64,000 bases of DNA, taken from NCBI RefSeq assembly GCF_014287275.1, contig NZ_JACONZ010000002.1, positions 62,001 to 126,000 of the forward strand. Reading direction: 5' to 3'. Under the pieces are notes generated by a model. It saw only the letters and a program-made list of their open reading frames with translations. It was not told the origin of the DNA and ran no database searches. The translations under genes were made by a program, and so were the position numbers. This DNA comes from Anaerofilum hominis (GTDB taxonomy: Bacteria; Bacillota; Clostridia; Oscillospirales; Ruminococcaceae). Each line of letters opens with the position of its first letter. The first letter of the stretch is position 1. Of this stretch, positions 14,697 to 24,028 are shown piece after piece.

Positions 14697-17600
14697 TTAG
14701 CGCCTCCGGGGCAGAAAAGCAGCGCCTGAGAGAACAAACAGGAGAAGGTGCGGCAGCGTGGAGAGATCGGCGAGCTGCCAGCCGCCGGGGCCCTGGGTGC
14801 ACACGAGCAAAAGCGCCGAGAGCAGGACGGCCGCTGCGGGGAAAAGCAGGCTGCGGTGTTTTTTGAAAGCCAGGATCAGCAGGACGATGCAGCCCGCGGC
14901 CAGCAGCAGGTCCGCCAGGATCATCTTTTTTGTGGGGGAGGGCTCCGTCGGGGCAGAGGGCGCCGGCGAGGCGGCCGGTCCCGGAGAAGGGGCGGGCTCC
15001 TGACGGCCGGCCGGGCCGGCATCCCCATCCTCGCCGGCTGCAGGCCGGCTCTCTGCGGCGGGGGCGGCGCCGTTCCGGGCCTGACCGGCAGCCGGCCGCG
15101 CCGGTGCCGGGGCCGGGACGTCCGGGGCGGGAGGAGCGGCGGGCGCCGCCACGCGGCGGATCGTCAGGGTGATCTCCTTTTCCGCGGCCAGGTAATTGGC
15201 CGTCTCCGGCGCCCGTATGCGCAGCGTGACCGTTCCCTCGCCCAGGATGATCAGTTCTTCCCCGCGGATGGCGAGAAGGTCCGCTCCCTGTATCACCTCA
15301 TAGATAAGAGAACCCGGGGAAGCTGCGGTGCTGAAAACGCCCAGCCGGGAAACAGGCAGGGTGTCCCCCGCGGCGTCCAGAGCGCAGGACGAGGCGCCCT
15401 GTAAGGACTGGGGCACTTTCGAGATCTGGCAGGTGAGGCCGGTGGGCTGCAGCAGCAGATAGTTTGCGCTGTCCGCCCCCGAAAGGGCATAGCCGCTGAC
15501 CGTCACGTCTTTGGGCAGGGGGCTGGCGTCCGCGTCCGCAAGGCTGCCCACCGGGGAACCGGCGAGAGAGACCTGGTCGCCGGGCAGCACCCCGCTGAGA
15601 ACGCCGCCCGACACCGTGACCGCGGTGGTGCCGTTGTAAAGCCGGTCTGCCGCCGATGCGCCGGTCACTGCCAGCGGCAGCGGCGTGATCTCGCCCTGAC
15701 CGGTCAGGACGGCGTTTGCAGGCGCGGTATAATTGTGCGCATCCTGCCCGTCGATCTCATAGGTCACCGTGATGGTTTTGGCGCTGCCCACGTTTTTGTC
15801 ATTGTAGGCCGCAGAAGCGGACAGGACAAGGTCGTCCCCGTCCAAGAGATTGAGGGGCACGGCGGAGACCGCGGCTGTGGGTGTGCCGTCATACTGCTTT
15901 TTCAGCGTGACGGCGGACGGTGAGGCCAGCAGGGCCCGGGGCCGTACCAGAAGCGGGACGCTCAGGGTGACGGAGGCGTAGCGCCCGGCTTCGTCGGGGG
16001 TAAAAAGGACCTCAAAGGCCTCACTGCCCGCGTCCGGCACCGTGTCGGGCGTTTTCCAGCGATAGGTGCCGGCTGTCAGGCCGGATGCGGTGGGCGGCGT
16101 CAGGGCCGAAGCTGCAAGAGAGGAGCCGTAGGTGATGGCTGCGGCGGTGGGCAGCCCGGTGACGGGCGGGGCTTTGGCGATGGTGAAAGAGGACGTCCCG
16201 CTCACCTCTCCCAGCAGATAGGCCCCGTTGTCCACCCGGACGCTGACCGTGTAAACACCGGGTTCAACGGGGTCCGTGATGACCCCGCCGCGCCGGTAGA
16301 TCAGGGTATAGTCGGACTCCTCCACCGCGTCCAGGCTGGGCACGGCCTGGGCCGTTTTGGAGGTGCCGTCATAGACGAGGTCGGACGGCGCTGAGAGGGA
16401 AAAATTCACCCGCTGCTGTTTGACGACCTGCAGGGTGCGCTCCACAGCGGGGATCTGGACGCCGTGCCCGTTGTCCAGAGTGAGGCGCAGCCGCACCGTG
16501 CCGCTGTCCGACAGGGTCAGATAGCGGGTGCTGCTGACCGCGAGGCTGACCGTGCCGGAGGAAGAGGCGCTTGCCGTCCCCTGCAGCACGGCGCCGGTGG
16601 AGCCCGCGTCGGCCACGGTGAGAGAGAGGGTCTTGAGCTGATCGTGCGCTTCGTTGCAGTAATTGCCGCTTCCCGGGTTTTCCTTCGCGGAGTAATAGAG
16701 CTTCAACTGCGCGTCGTCGGCCGGGATGATGATCGGCTCGGCGGTGTCAGGGCCGTAGGCGGAGCCACTTTTCAGCGTCAGAGAGGGGGAGGCTGCGTAC
16801 AGGCAGCCGGAGGGCTCGCAGGTGACGGCGACCTCCAGGCTGACGGTGGGGGCGTCTTTTGAGAACGCGGCGGTGTTTGGGGCGGTGATGAGGATCTTGG
16901 CCTGGCCGGGGGAGACATAGGTGACGACGCCGTCGGCGTCCACGGCCGCCACGGAGGGATCACTGCTCTGGTAAAGAAGCGTTTCTCCCTGCGCCAGGGC
17001 AGGGCTGACGGTGGGGGCAAGCCGCTTTTGCGGGGATTTGATCTCCACTAGCCGGACCCCGGCCGCCGACAGTTCGCGGGGCCGCCGCAGCCCCAGGTCA
17101 TAGCCTGTGAGGTCGGACAGGGATGTCTCGCGGGTGACGGTGACCGCGGCGGAGGCGTCGTTGCCGTCAAATGAAAAACGTGAGCCCTCGCCAAAGCGGT
17201 CGCCGCTGCGCTTGGTATACCGCAGCTGATAACTGCCGGGCGCGACAAACTCCAGCGCATAGGGCTGGTTGAAAGAGGAGCCCAGAAAACTGCCTGCCCC
17301 CGTATAAAGAGAAACCACGTTGTTGGAGACGACGGTCTCGCCGTCGTCATAGCGTCCGTTTCCGTTGTCGTCGTAGTAGATGCGGCCCTCCAGGGCGGCG
17401 GGGACGGCGGAAAGGGTGCAGGCGGGCAGCGCGGCGCTGACGGGCGTATCTCCCAGGGAATAAGAGAGCTGGGCGGCAAAAAGACTGACGTCCCCCTTTT
17501 TGGCCGAGGCGGGAAAAGAGACCGCGAAAGGCAGGTAGGCGACGGCGCTTTGGTTTACCTCGACCAGCCGCTGCCCGCTGCAGACCAGCTTTACATGGGT

Positions 17601-20288
17601 CACCTCGGAGAGCAGATCGGGGGCAGGGGCAGGGCCATAGGTCGCGCCGTTGTCCGTGCTGTAAAGCTTTTGGACGCCGTCCCACAGCGTCCCCTCCACG
17701 TCCGCTTCCCCGGTGAGGACCACGTCGAAAGCGCTTTTAGCCGTCCCGGCGCGCGGGAGCGGGATGGTAAGGGTCAATTCGGAGAGCGTCTGAGCTTTCT
17801 GCAGGCTGTTGCTGACATAGACCCGATAAACGCCCTCGTCACAGTAGCGGTAGTCCCCGGCGGCGCCGGTGGTGTTGCCGTTGGTGGAGGTCAGATAGGC
17901 GGAGAAAGAAAGCGCCTGCATGTATTGAAAGGTCAGGGAGAATTTTTTGGTACAGGCAAAAAGATCGTCCCGCTCCTCCGGTGTGCCGTCTCCGTTGAAA
18001 TCGGCGGTCAGGGGCCCGGCGGCAACGGTGTCCGCGCCCGCGGCGGTGGGGTACTCCGGGTGGTTGTTTTTGCCGTAAAAAGCCGTGGGCAGCTGCACGG
18101 GCCCGCCGCCCGTGTCCACGGCCGGGCCGACGGTGAAGTTGAACCGCACGTAGCCCCTGCCGTCCGAGGCGCTGTTGCCCTGGTAGCGCAGCGCATACAG
18201 CGTTTGGCCCTCGCTCCAGGGCGAGGTGGTGAGCTGATAGTGGCCGCCGGGGGAGGTGAGGCCGGAGAACAGATACCCGCTGGGCATCACCAGATAAAAT
18301 TCCTGATCCTGTGCGGAAGAGCCGGAGGGAACGACCTGGGCCTCGAGGTAAAAGCTGCTGCCGATCTTCAGATTTTCCAGGGCGCCGGCGCCCAGCTGCA
18401 GGGGCGCGGTGATCTGATCATAAATGTAAAAGAAAGAGGTGGAGCTCTTTTTTACCGGGATGTGGTCAGACCCCTCCAGGGAGGCGAAGGACAGGCTGGA
18501 GACGATGTTCCTGTACGCACCGTTCAAACCGTTGCCCGCGTCGCTGTGGACATAGGCGCGGACGCAGCAATTGCTGGAGGTGAGCATGCTGTTGCCCGGC
18601 AGCCGCTGGAAACGCAGCGTGTAGCCGGTGAAGCTGTCCCCCGGCGGCAGGACGACCGCCTCGTCCAGAGCGGTCAAGGGCTGCGGCTCGGTGGGGTCCG
18701 GTTGCTTGCGGGTGGTATACTGCAGCGTCACCTCTCCCAGCCCCAATTCCCACGGCAGAACAAGCTCCAGCCTCTGGCAGGAGATCTCCGGGGCGATCTG
18801 GGCGGCAAGCACCGCATCCCGCATGGCAAAGGAGGTCCTGTTCACAGGCGAGCAGTAGGCGTAGCCGGTGCTGCTGGGCAGCAGCGTGGCTGAATAGGAC
18901 GCAGTGACGTCGTAGTCCTGCGACAGATCGTAGAGTTTCAGAGAAAACGAGCTGGACGACTGCCCTTTACTCAGTGTGACCGTCCCGCCGTCGTGCGGGG
19001 CGGTGATCTGAAGATAGGAGCCCTCAGGGGACCGGTAGGTGCGGCTCGTGATCGTCAGGTCGGGCAGGTCCTTTGCCTCCAGGCGGATGGTGAGCGCCGG
19101 CATGTAAGTAAAACAGGTGCCAGAAGAGTTGGAAAAAGAGGGCACCAATTGCGAGAGGTCCTTATCCAGCGTGTAGCGCAGCGCCTTGCAGGTTTTGCCG
19201 GGCGCGTACTCATAGCTGGACAGATAGGAATAGCGCACCCCGTCCGCGGTATAGGTCTGGCCGTCGGCCAGCGGGACGAAAGCGTCGCCCGTGCCGGTGC
19301 CGGGCAGGGCGGCGTCGTGCAGCGGCACGGTATAGGTGACGCCGGTGAGCGGGTAAAAGGGGGCGGACAGCTCCGGGCTGTGGGCTGGCAAATAAAAATA
19401 AGGCTTAAAATTGAGGTCGCAGGGGACGCCCGGATACAGGGTGCCGCTGAGAGAAGCGGACCCGTAAAGGGTGGGCTCCCGGACCGTCCAGTTGTAGGCG
19501 GTCAGGCTGTGCGATTTTTCCGCAGTCACGGCGTCCCCCTCGCACAGCTGTGCGTCCACCGTGAAAAGCTCTTTGTCCGCGATCTGATAAAGAGGGGTGA
19601 GAAAAACCTCAAAACCGATCTTGGTCGCCGTGCTGGAAAAACAGTAGGTCAGCGCCGTGCTGCCCGTATCCCCGTCCGTCTCCACGGTCACGGAGGTGAA
19701 ATTGCTGCCCAGGGTGGAGTCGTCCTGCCGGGGATAGTCCTGGAGCTGGACGGTGTCCGGCAAAAGGATGCGCAGGCTGGGGGCGGTCATCTGCTGAAGA
19801 TCCAGGTCGAACCGCAGCGAGTAGGTATAGCCCAGCCGGTAAGAGCCGTCCTCCTGCAGGGCGCCGGACGGCAGGCCGGGCGTCAGCACAAGCCGGTCCT
19901 CATCGGCCGCATCGGTCTCTGAGAGGAAAACGGCGGGCGCGCTGCAGACCGGACAAACGCCGTCGGCCAGCAGGCCGCCGCAGACCTCACAGCGCGCGGC
20001 CGTCTCGCCGCCGGGCAGGGTATTTTCGCCGGGCGGGACGGTCTGGCTGCCGTCGGGCGGCGGGGAGGGCGAAGTTTCCGGCGGGGAAGCCGTGGGTCCG
20101 GACATGGCCGGCGAAGCCTCTGGAAGAGGAGAAAAGACAGGGGCCGGGCCGTTTTCTGCGTCGGAGAAAGCGGTGTCGCCGGAGGAGGCGTCCGCGTCGG
20201 CGAGGGAGAGCGGGGCGGCAAAGCCCTCCAGCAGAAGTGAAAAGGATAGAAGAAGGGCGGCGCCCAGGCATAAAACTTTCTTTTTCAT
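14697..20288 (-). CDS. Giant exported multidomain surface protein
   Basis: 1863 aa. A signal peptide (residues 1 to about 24) is followed by a Pro/Ser/Thr-rich stretch and a CEVC...CPVC ribbon at 100-115, odd for an exported protein. The long middle is beta-rich. It includes a dockerin-like loop DFNGDGTPEERDD near 766, an SdrD-B-like segment GRIYYDDNGNGRYDDGE near 970, a BIG2-like stretch near 1090-1145, and MBG/YDG-type repeats (QYDGTP, LYNGTT) near 1460-1610. The C-terminus has a Pro/Ala-rich linker, then three hydrophobic helices ending in RRR, and no LPXTG. ATG at 20288 with GAGGAG upstream is preferred to an upstream in-frame start. The -10 is TATAAT at 20368-20373. Probably an adhesin or wall-spanning protein. 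Confidence 0.85.
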   Translation of the reverse strand: MKKKVLCLGAALLLSFSLLLEGFAAPLSLADADASSGDTAFSDAENGPAPVFSPLPEASPAMSGPTASPPETSPSPPPDGSQTVPPGENTLPGGETAARCEVCGGLLADGVCPVCSAPAVFLSETDAADEDRLVLTPGLPSGALQEDGSYRLGYTYSLRFDLDLQQMTAPSLRILLPDTVQLQDYPRQDDSTLGSNFTSVTVETDGDTGSTALTYCFSSTATKIGFEVFLTPLYQIADKELFTVDAQLCEGDAVTAEKSHSLTAYNWTVREPTLYGSASLSGTLYPGVPCDLNFKPYFYLPAHSPELSAPFYPLTGVTYTVPLHDAALPGTGTGDAFVPLADGQTYTADGVRYSYLSSYEYAPGKTCKALRYTLDKDLSQLVPSFSNSSGTCFTYMPALTIRLEAKDLPDLTITSRTYRSPEGSYLQITAPHDGGTVTLSKGQSSSSFSLKLYDLSQDYDVTASYSATLLPSSTGYAYCSPVNRTSFAMRDAVLAAQIAPEISCQRLELVLPWELGLGEVTLQYTTRKQPDPTEPQPLTALDEAVVLPPGDSFTGYTLRFQRLPGNSMLTSSNCCVRAYVHSDAGNGLNGAYRNIVSSLSFASLEGSDHIPVKKSSTSFFYIYDQITAPLQLGAGALENLKIGSSFYLEAQVVPSGSSAQDQEFYLVMPSGYLFSGLTSPGGHYQLTTSPWSEGQTLYALRYQGNSASDGRGYVRFNFTVGPAVDTGGGPVQLPTAFYGKNNHPEYPTAAGADTVAAGPLTADFNGDGTPEERDDLFACTKKFSLTFQYMQALSFSAYLTSTNGNTTGAAGDYRYCDEGVYRVYVSNSLQKAQTLSELTLTIPLPRAGTAKSAFDVVLTGEADVEGTLWDGVQKLYSTDNGATYGPAPAPDLLSEVTHVKLVCSGQRLVEVNQSAVAYLPFAVSFPASAKKGDVSLFAAQLSYSLGDTPVSAALPACTLSAVPAALEGRIYYDDNGNGRYDDGETVVSNNVVSLYTGAGSFLGSSFNQPYALEFVAPGSYQLRYTKRSGDRFGEGSRFSFDGNDASAAVTVTRETSLSDLTGYDLGLRRPRELSAAGVRLVEIKSPQKRLAPTVSPALAQGETLLYQSSDPSVAAVDADGVVTYVSPGQAKILITAPNTAAFSKDAPTVSLEVAVTCEPSGCLYAASPSLTLKSGSAYGPDTAEPIIIPADDAQLKLYYSAKENPGSGNYCNEAHDQLKTLSLTVADAGSTGAVLQGTASASSSGTVSLAVSSTRYLTLSDSGTVRLRLTLDNGHGVQIPAVERTLQVVKQQRVNFSLSAPSDLVYDGTSKTAQAVPSLDAVEESDYTLIYRRGGVITDPVEPGVYTVSVRVDNGAYLLGEVSGTSSFTIAKAPPVTGLPTAAAITYGSSLAASALTPPTASGLTAGTYRWKTPDTVPDAGSEAFEVLFTPDEAGRYASVTLSVPLLVRPRALLASPSAVTLKKQYDGTPTAAVSAVPLNLLDGDDLVLSASAAYNDKNVGSAKTITVTYEIDGQDAHNYTAPANAVLTGQGEITPLPLAVTGASAADRLYNGTTAVTVSGGVLSGVLPGDQVSLAGSPVGSLADADASPLPKDVTVSGYALSGADSANYLLLQPTGLTCQISKVPQSLQGASSCALDAAGDTLPVSRLGVFSTAASPGSLIYEVIQGADLLAIRGEELIILGEGTVTLRIRAPETANYLAAEKEITLTIRRVAAPAAPPAPDVPAPAPARPAAGQARNGAAPAAESRPAAGEDGDAGPAGRQEPAPSPGPAASPAPSAPTEPSPTKKMILADLLLAAGCIVLLILAFKKHRSLLFPAAAVLLSALLLVCTQGPGGWQLADLSTLPHLLLFVLSGAAFLPRRR

Positions 20289-20367
20289 GACTGCAAACTC
20301 CTCTGCTACAGCGGTAAAAAGACGGGGCCAGTTCCCCAAAGGCGGACAAATGGCTTTCTTACCTCTT

Positions 20368-20373
20368 ATTATA
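20368..20373 (-). promoter_or_regulatory. -10 element of the giant surface protein gene
   Basis: A perfect TATAAT on the minus strand, 80 bases before the start. The -35 region (TTTCTT at 17 bases) is poor, so activation by another factor is possible. The remainder of 20374-20608 is empty. Confidence 0.5.
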
Positions 20374-20608
20374 AAGGGTCACAGAAGAAAAAGAAAGAAA
20401 AACAGATTTTTAGTGAAATAAGACAAAGAAAAAAGGTCCGCCTCCGGCTTTTCTGCGGTGCGTCCGGGGGCGGAGCGCCGCCGTCCCGGCAGGGGCCGGG
20501 GAGTTTCACCCGGTTCTGATGGAAAGCGCCCGGCGCAGGAGAAGAACAGTGCGGAGCGCCCTTTGCGCGCAGCCGCTGCCCGGGCCGGGCAGCGGCAAAA
20601 TAAAAGAT

Positions 20609-20642
20609 CCCCGGGACGCCCGGCAGAGCGGGCGTCCCGGGG
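20609..20642 (-). terminator. Second terminator after the YtxH-like gene
   Basis: A 14-bp perfect stem CCCCGGGACGCCCG / CGGGCGTCCCGGGG followed on the minus strand by ATCTTTTATTTT. Confidence 0.75.
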
Positions 20643-20690
20643 AAAAGCCGGGGCACAGCGGGAGAGCCCACTCCCCGGCGGGCGCACAGA

Positions 20691-20714
20691 AAAGCGGCGG
20701 AGCCCGCCGTTTTT
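20691..20714 (-). terminator. First terminator after the YtxH-like gene
   Basis: A CGGCGG-AGC-CCGCCG stem with flanking A and T runs, beginning within a few bases of the stop codon at 20713. Confidence 0.7.
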
Positions 20715-20895
20715 ATCTCTTGAGCGCGTCCAGATGGTCCAGCGCTTTCACCGCGCCTTTTTCCGCTTTTTTCATCATCTTTTTCAGCTCGCGTTTGTTT
20801 TCGCTGGCCAGACAGGCGCCCACGGCGCCCGCCGCGATACCGGTGACGAGGCCCAGGGCCGCGCCTTTGAACATACCGCCATTGTCGTGATACAT
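20713..20895 (-). CDS. Small YtxH-like glycine-zipper protein
   Basis: 60 aa. A glycine/alanine-spaced hydrophobic helix (GAALGLVTGIAAGAVGA, residues 10-26) is followed by a Lys-rich amphipathic helix (about 31-58). This is the general plan of YtxH-type general-stress proteins, but the match is by architecture only. AAAGGAGG lies 7 bases before the ATG, a strong ribosome site for so short a frame. Two terminators in a row follow. It is transcribed alone, away from the B6-kinase operon. It is likely membrane-associated; the role is unknown. Confidence 0.7.
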   Translation of the reverse strand: MYHDNGGMFKGAALGLVTGIAAGAVGACLASENKRELKKMMKKAEKGAVKALDHLDALKR

Positions 20896-21160
20896 TTGCC
20901 GTTCCTCCTTTGCTTGATGCCCCGCGCTGTACAGGGGCGGGGCCGGTCTACCGTTAGTCTGTCCCGGTGCGGCGGGCGTATGCGGCGCGAAAACAGGGGA
21001 TTATTGTCAGACCCTTTCCTTCTCGAAAGCGGCAAAAAAGTATTCCGTTTTCACCCCCGGTGAGGTATAATGTTTGTCAACGACCTTTTTGCAGGACTTT
21101 TTCAGCCGCGCCCCTTGCCCGGAGAGGGCGCGGCCCGCGATAGAACCGAGAGGTGAAAGT

Positions 21161-22006
21161 TTGAAACGCATCCTTTGTATCCAGGACCTGTCCTCTGTGG
21201 GGCGCAGCAGCCTGGCAGTCGTCTCCCCTGTGCTGTCGGTGATGGGGTATCAATGCTGCCCGCTGCCCACGGCCCTGCTTTCGACCCACACCGGCGGTTT
21301 TGCGCCGGTGGAGCGGCTGGACGCCACCGCATTTTTTTCCGCGGCGCTGCAGGCCTACCGCACCCAGGAGATCGCCTTTGACGCGGTGTATACCGGGTAC
21401 CTCTGTTCGCCGCAGCAGGCGGCGGTCGCCGCGGACGAGCTGCGCCGCTGCGGTGCGGCCCTGCGGGTGACCGACCCGGCCATGGCGGACAACGGCCGCC
21501 TGTACGGCGGCTTTGGGCCCGAGATGGTGGGGGCCATGCAGGCCCTTTGCCGTGAGGCGGACCTGCTGACCCCCAACGCCACCGAGGCGGCCCTGCTGGC
21601 TGGGGAGCAGCCGCAGGAGCGCTATGGCCTCCATCAGGCGGAGGAGCTCTGCGAGCGCCTTGCCGGGCAGTACGGGGCCCGGGTGGTGATCACGGGCGTT
21701 CCCCTGGAGGACGGGCAGACCGTCTGCGTGGGCCGGGGCGAGGCTGCGTGGGAGCATTTCACGCTGCGCTGCAGCTATGTGGACGCGGCGTATCCCGGCA
21801 CCGGGGACCTGTTCTGCGCCGTGCTCACCGGGGCGCTGCTGCGCGGCAATGCGCTGCAGAGCGCCGCCGAGTTGGCCCTGCGCTTTACGGAAAACGCCGC
21901 CAGGGCAACCTTTGCCGCCCGGCGCGACCCGCGCTTTGGGCTGGAGTTTGAGCCGCTGCTGGGCGAGCTGCTGCCGCCGAGGGAGGAGCCGTCATGGGCA
22001 CGCTGA
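21161..22006 (+). CDS. Pyridoxal/pyridoxine kinase (PfkB-like, PdxK/PdxY family)
   Basis: 281 aa ribokinase-fold enzyme that phosphorylates vitamin B6 vitamers. It shows the N-terminal SSVGRSSL block, TPNATEAALL in the ATP-binding half and the catalytic GTGD anion hole (PGTGDLF near residue 214-219). Start is TTG at 21161 with GAGAGGTG upstream; the frame is open 87 bases earlier, but there it runs almost into the -10 (TATAAT at 21066-21071). First gene of a three-gene operon; its end overlaps trmL by 13 bases. The salvage product PLP serves SerC and other aminotransferases. Confidence 0.9.
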   Translation: MKRILCIQDLSSVGRSSLAVVSPVLSVMGYQCCPLPTALLSTHTGGFAPVERLDATAFFSAALQAYRTQEIAFDAVYTGYLCSPQQAAVAADELRRCGAALRVTDPAMADNGRLYGGFGPEMVGAMQALCREADLLTPNATEAALLAGEQPQERYGLHQAEELCERLAGQYGARVVITGVPLEDGQTVCVGRGEAAWEHFTLRCSYVDAAYPGTGDLFCAVLTGALLRGNALQSAAELALRFTENAARATFAARRDPRFGLEFEPLLGELLPPREEPSWAR

Positions 22007-22542
22007 ACATTGTGCTGGTAGAGCCGCAGATCCCGCAGAACACCGGCAACATCTCCCGCACCTGCGCGGTGACCGGGGCGCGGCTGCACCTGGTGGGGCC
22101 GATGGGCTTCACCATCACGGACAGACAGCTCAAGCGGGCGGGCCTTGACTACTGGGACCTGCTGGATGTGACCCTTTACGACAGCCTGCCGGAATTTTTT
22201 GAAAAAAACGCCGGCCCCTTTTACTATTTCACGACCAAGGGACAGCGATGCTACAGCGACGTGGCCTACCCGGACGGGGCCTATCTGGTCTTTGGCCGGG
22301 AGGACCGCGGCCTGCCGGAACCGCTGCTGTTCGCCAACAAGGAGGCCTGCGTCCGGCTGCCCATGCTGGTCCACCCGCACGCCCGCAGCCTGAACCTGTC
22401 GAATACGGTCGCCATCGCGGCCTATGAGGCGCTGCGGCAGTGGGATTTTGAGGGATTGAAAGAGGCGGGAGAGCTGACCGCCTTTGACTGGGCGGACGAC
22501 CCCGGCGCACAGGAGACGGAAGGAGGCTCGGCAAAGGGATGA
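21994..22542 (+). CDS. trmL: tRNA (cytidine/uridine(34)-2'-O)-methyltransferase
   Basis: 182 aa SPOUT methyltransferase that modifies the wobble base of tRNA-Leu. The three knot motifs are visible: NTGNISRTC near the start, LVFGREDRGLPE in the middle and LNLSNTVAIAAYEAL at the end. The size is close to TrmL (YibK) proteins of about 155-170 aa, with a short C-terminal extension. It overlaps the kinase gene by 13 bases and degV by ATGA, so all three are translationally linked. Confidence 0.95.
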   Translation: MGTLNIVLVEPQIPQNTGNISRTCAVTGARLHLVGPMGFTITDRQLKRAGLDYWDLLDVTLYDSLPEFFEKNAGPFYYFTTKGQRCYSDVAYPDGAYLVFGREDRGLPEPLLFANKEACVRLPMLVHPHARSLNLSNTVAIAAYEALRQWDFEGLKEAGELTAFDWADDPGAQETEGGSAKG

Positions 22543-23420
22543 GAAAATATGCGGTGATGACCGATTCCGCCTGTGATATCCCGCAGGAGCTGGCAGAAAA
22601 AAACAAGATCGATATCCTGAGCTTTGCCATCATGCTGGACGGCCGGGAGTATTCCGAGCGGGAGGACCTGACCCCCGACCGCTTCTATGAGCTGCTGGAC
22701 GCAGCGCAGGGGATGCCCACGACCGCCCAGATCACCCCCATGACGTTTGAGGAAAAATTTGCCGCCTACGACGCGGCGGGGGTGGAAGAACTGCTGTATG
22801 TGGCCATCAATTCCGGCGGCAGCAGCACCTACAACAACGCGCTGTTTGCCGCGGCCGAATACGGCGACGCCCACCCGGACAGCCGCATGCGCATCTCCAT
22901 TGTGGACAGCCATACCTATTCGATGGGGTACGGCCGCTTTGTGATCCGGGCGGCGGAAAAACTGGCCGCAGGCGCGGAGATGGCGGACGTGGTGGACTAT
23001 CTGAAAGCGCGGTTTGCCCGGGTGGAGATCGTGCTGTCGGTGCACAGCCTCAAGATCATCAAGCGCAGCGGGCGCATCTCCGCAGCGGCGGCGTTTGCGG
23101 GCGAGCTGATGGGGCTGCGGCCGGTCATCACCCTGATCCAGGGCGGGACCCGGGTGGCGCAGAAAGTGCGCGGCGACGCCAAAATGCTGCCGGCCCTCAC
23201 CGCCCACATGAAAGCCCACGCGGGCGAGCGCAGCCCTTATATGGTGGGCGCGACCAAAGGCGCGTCGGACCGGCACGGGGACGCGCGGCAGCTGTCCAGG
23301 CTGTGTGAGGAGGCCATGGGCTATCCGCCGGAGTGCATCTTCCGCCTGGGGGCGGCGGTGACCAGCAACACCGGCACCGACGCCATCGCCCTGGTCTATC
23401 TCACAGGAGACGAGGGCTGA
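22539..23420 (+). CDS. DegV-family fatty-acid-binding protein
   Basis: 293 aa. The family opens with a TDSACDIP block and has the SGGSSTYNNA loop near residues 90-99. Members bind long-chain fatty acids in a deep pocket and, as FakB proteins, present them to the FakA kinase for phospholipid synthesis; whether this copy does so is inference, as no fakA is nearby. The ATG overlaps the trmL stop (ATGA). A strong terminator follows 23 bases after the stop. Confidence 0.93.
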   Translation: MRKYAVMTDSACDIPQELAEKNKIDILSFAIMLDGREYSEREDLTPDRFYELLDAAQGMPTTAQITPMTFEEKFAAYDAAGVEELLYVAINSGGSSTYNNALFAAAEYGDAHPDSRMRISIVDSHTYSMGYGRFVIRAAEKLAAGAEMADVVDYLKARFARVEIVLSVHSLKIIKRSGRISAAAAFAGELMGLRPVITLIQGGTRVAQKVRGDAKMLPALTAHMKAHAGERSPYMVGATKGASDRHGDARQLSRLCEEAMGYPPECIFRLGAAVTSNTGTDAIALVYLTGDEG

Positions 23421-23442
23421 ACGCGCGTAAAAAAAGGAACAG

Positions 23443-23476
23443 ATCAAAAAAAGGCGGCTGCGGCCGCCTTTTTTGA
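23443..23476 (+). terminator. Terminator of the kinase-trmL-degV operon
   Basis: The stem AAAAAAAGGCGGC ... GCCGCCTTTTTT, with a TGCG loop and T tract, is also symmetric enough to work on the minus strand for mmcQ. Confidence 0.9.
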
Positions 23477-23579
23477 TGGAGGAGCGCGGCGGGGAGACCC
23501 AGATCTGCCGCGTTCGGCTTTTGTGTTTTGCGCTGCAAAATACTTGTTGGGATGCTCTCAAGCCCTTACAAGCTGGGCT

Positions 23580-23972
23580 CTATTGCGCATCCCCTGGGAT
23601 CCTGCGTTTCTTAATTGTGGCAGCGGTCGCATGAAAGCTCATGTCAAGCAGCATCTTTATCATGTCATCCGGCACGCTGCCGTCCAAAGCAACCGTTATC
23701 CAGCTTTCTTTATTCATATGATAGGCAGGGAAAAAACCTGATCTTGAGCGCAGCGAACCTACCATGATGGGGTCACATTTGAGATTCACAACGTCTAAAA
23801 GGCCCTCGCCCTGTGCTCCTAATTTCACTTTCGGTACATCCATCACCAGGGCAAACCATTTGTGATTGTTGGCATGACGGAAAACTTCATAATTTGGATA
23901 TTTTGCCCAGGGGCAGTCTTTCTCTGCATGATAAGTTTCAGCGATATATGCCGCTAATCCAACTCTATTCAT
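23580..23972 (-). CDS. MmcQ/YjbR-family protein
   Basis: 130 aa, typical for the MmcQ/YjbR family, which has a CyaY-like double-wing fold and is thought to bind DNA. Diagnostic stretches are PNYEVFRH, KWFALVMDV, LLDVVNLKCDP and NKESWITVAL. GAGGAAAG precedes the ATG. The DNA is clearly AT-richer than surrounding genes and is shared with the divergent GNAT gene next door, so the two probably arrived or evolved together. The gap between the two starts is only 56 bases. Confidence 0.9.
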   Translation of the reverse strand: MNRVGLAAYIAETYHAEKDCPWAKYPNYEVFRHANNHKWFALVMDVPKVKLGAQGEGLLDVVNLKCDPIMVGSLRSRSGFFPAYHMNKESWITVALDGSVPDDMIKMLLDMSFHATAATIKKRRIPGDAQ

Positions 23973-24028
23973 CTGATACTTTCCTCACAAATTTATCTGA
24001 AACTAATAAGCGAAAGAGGACGTCGATT

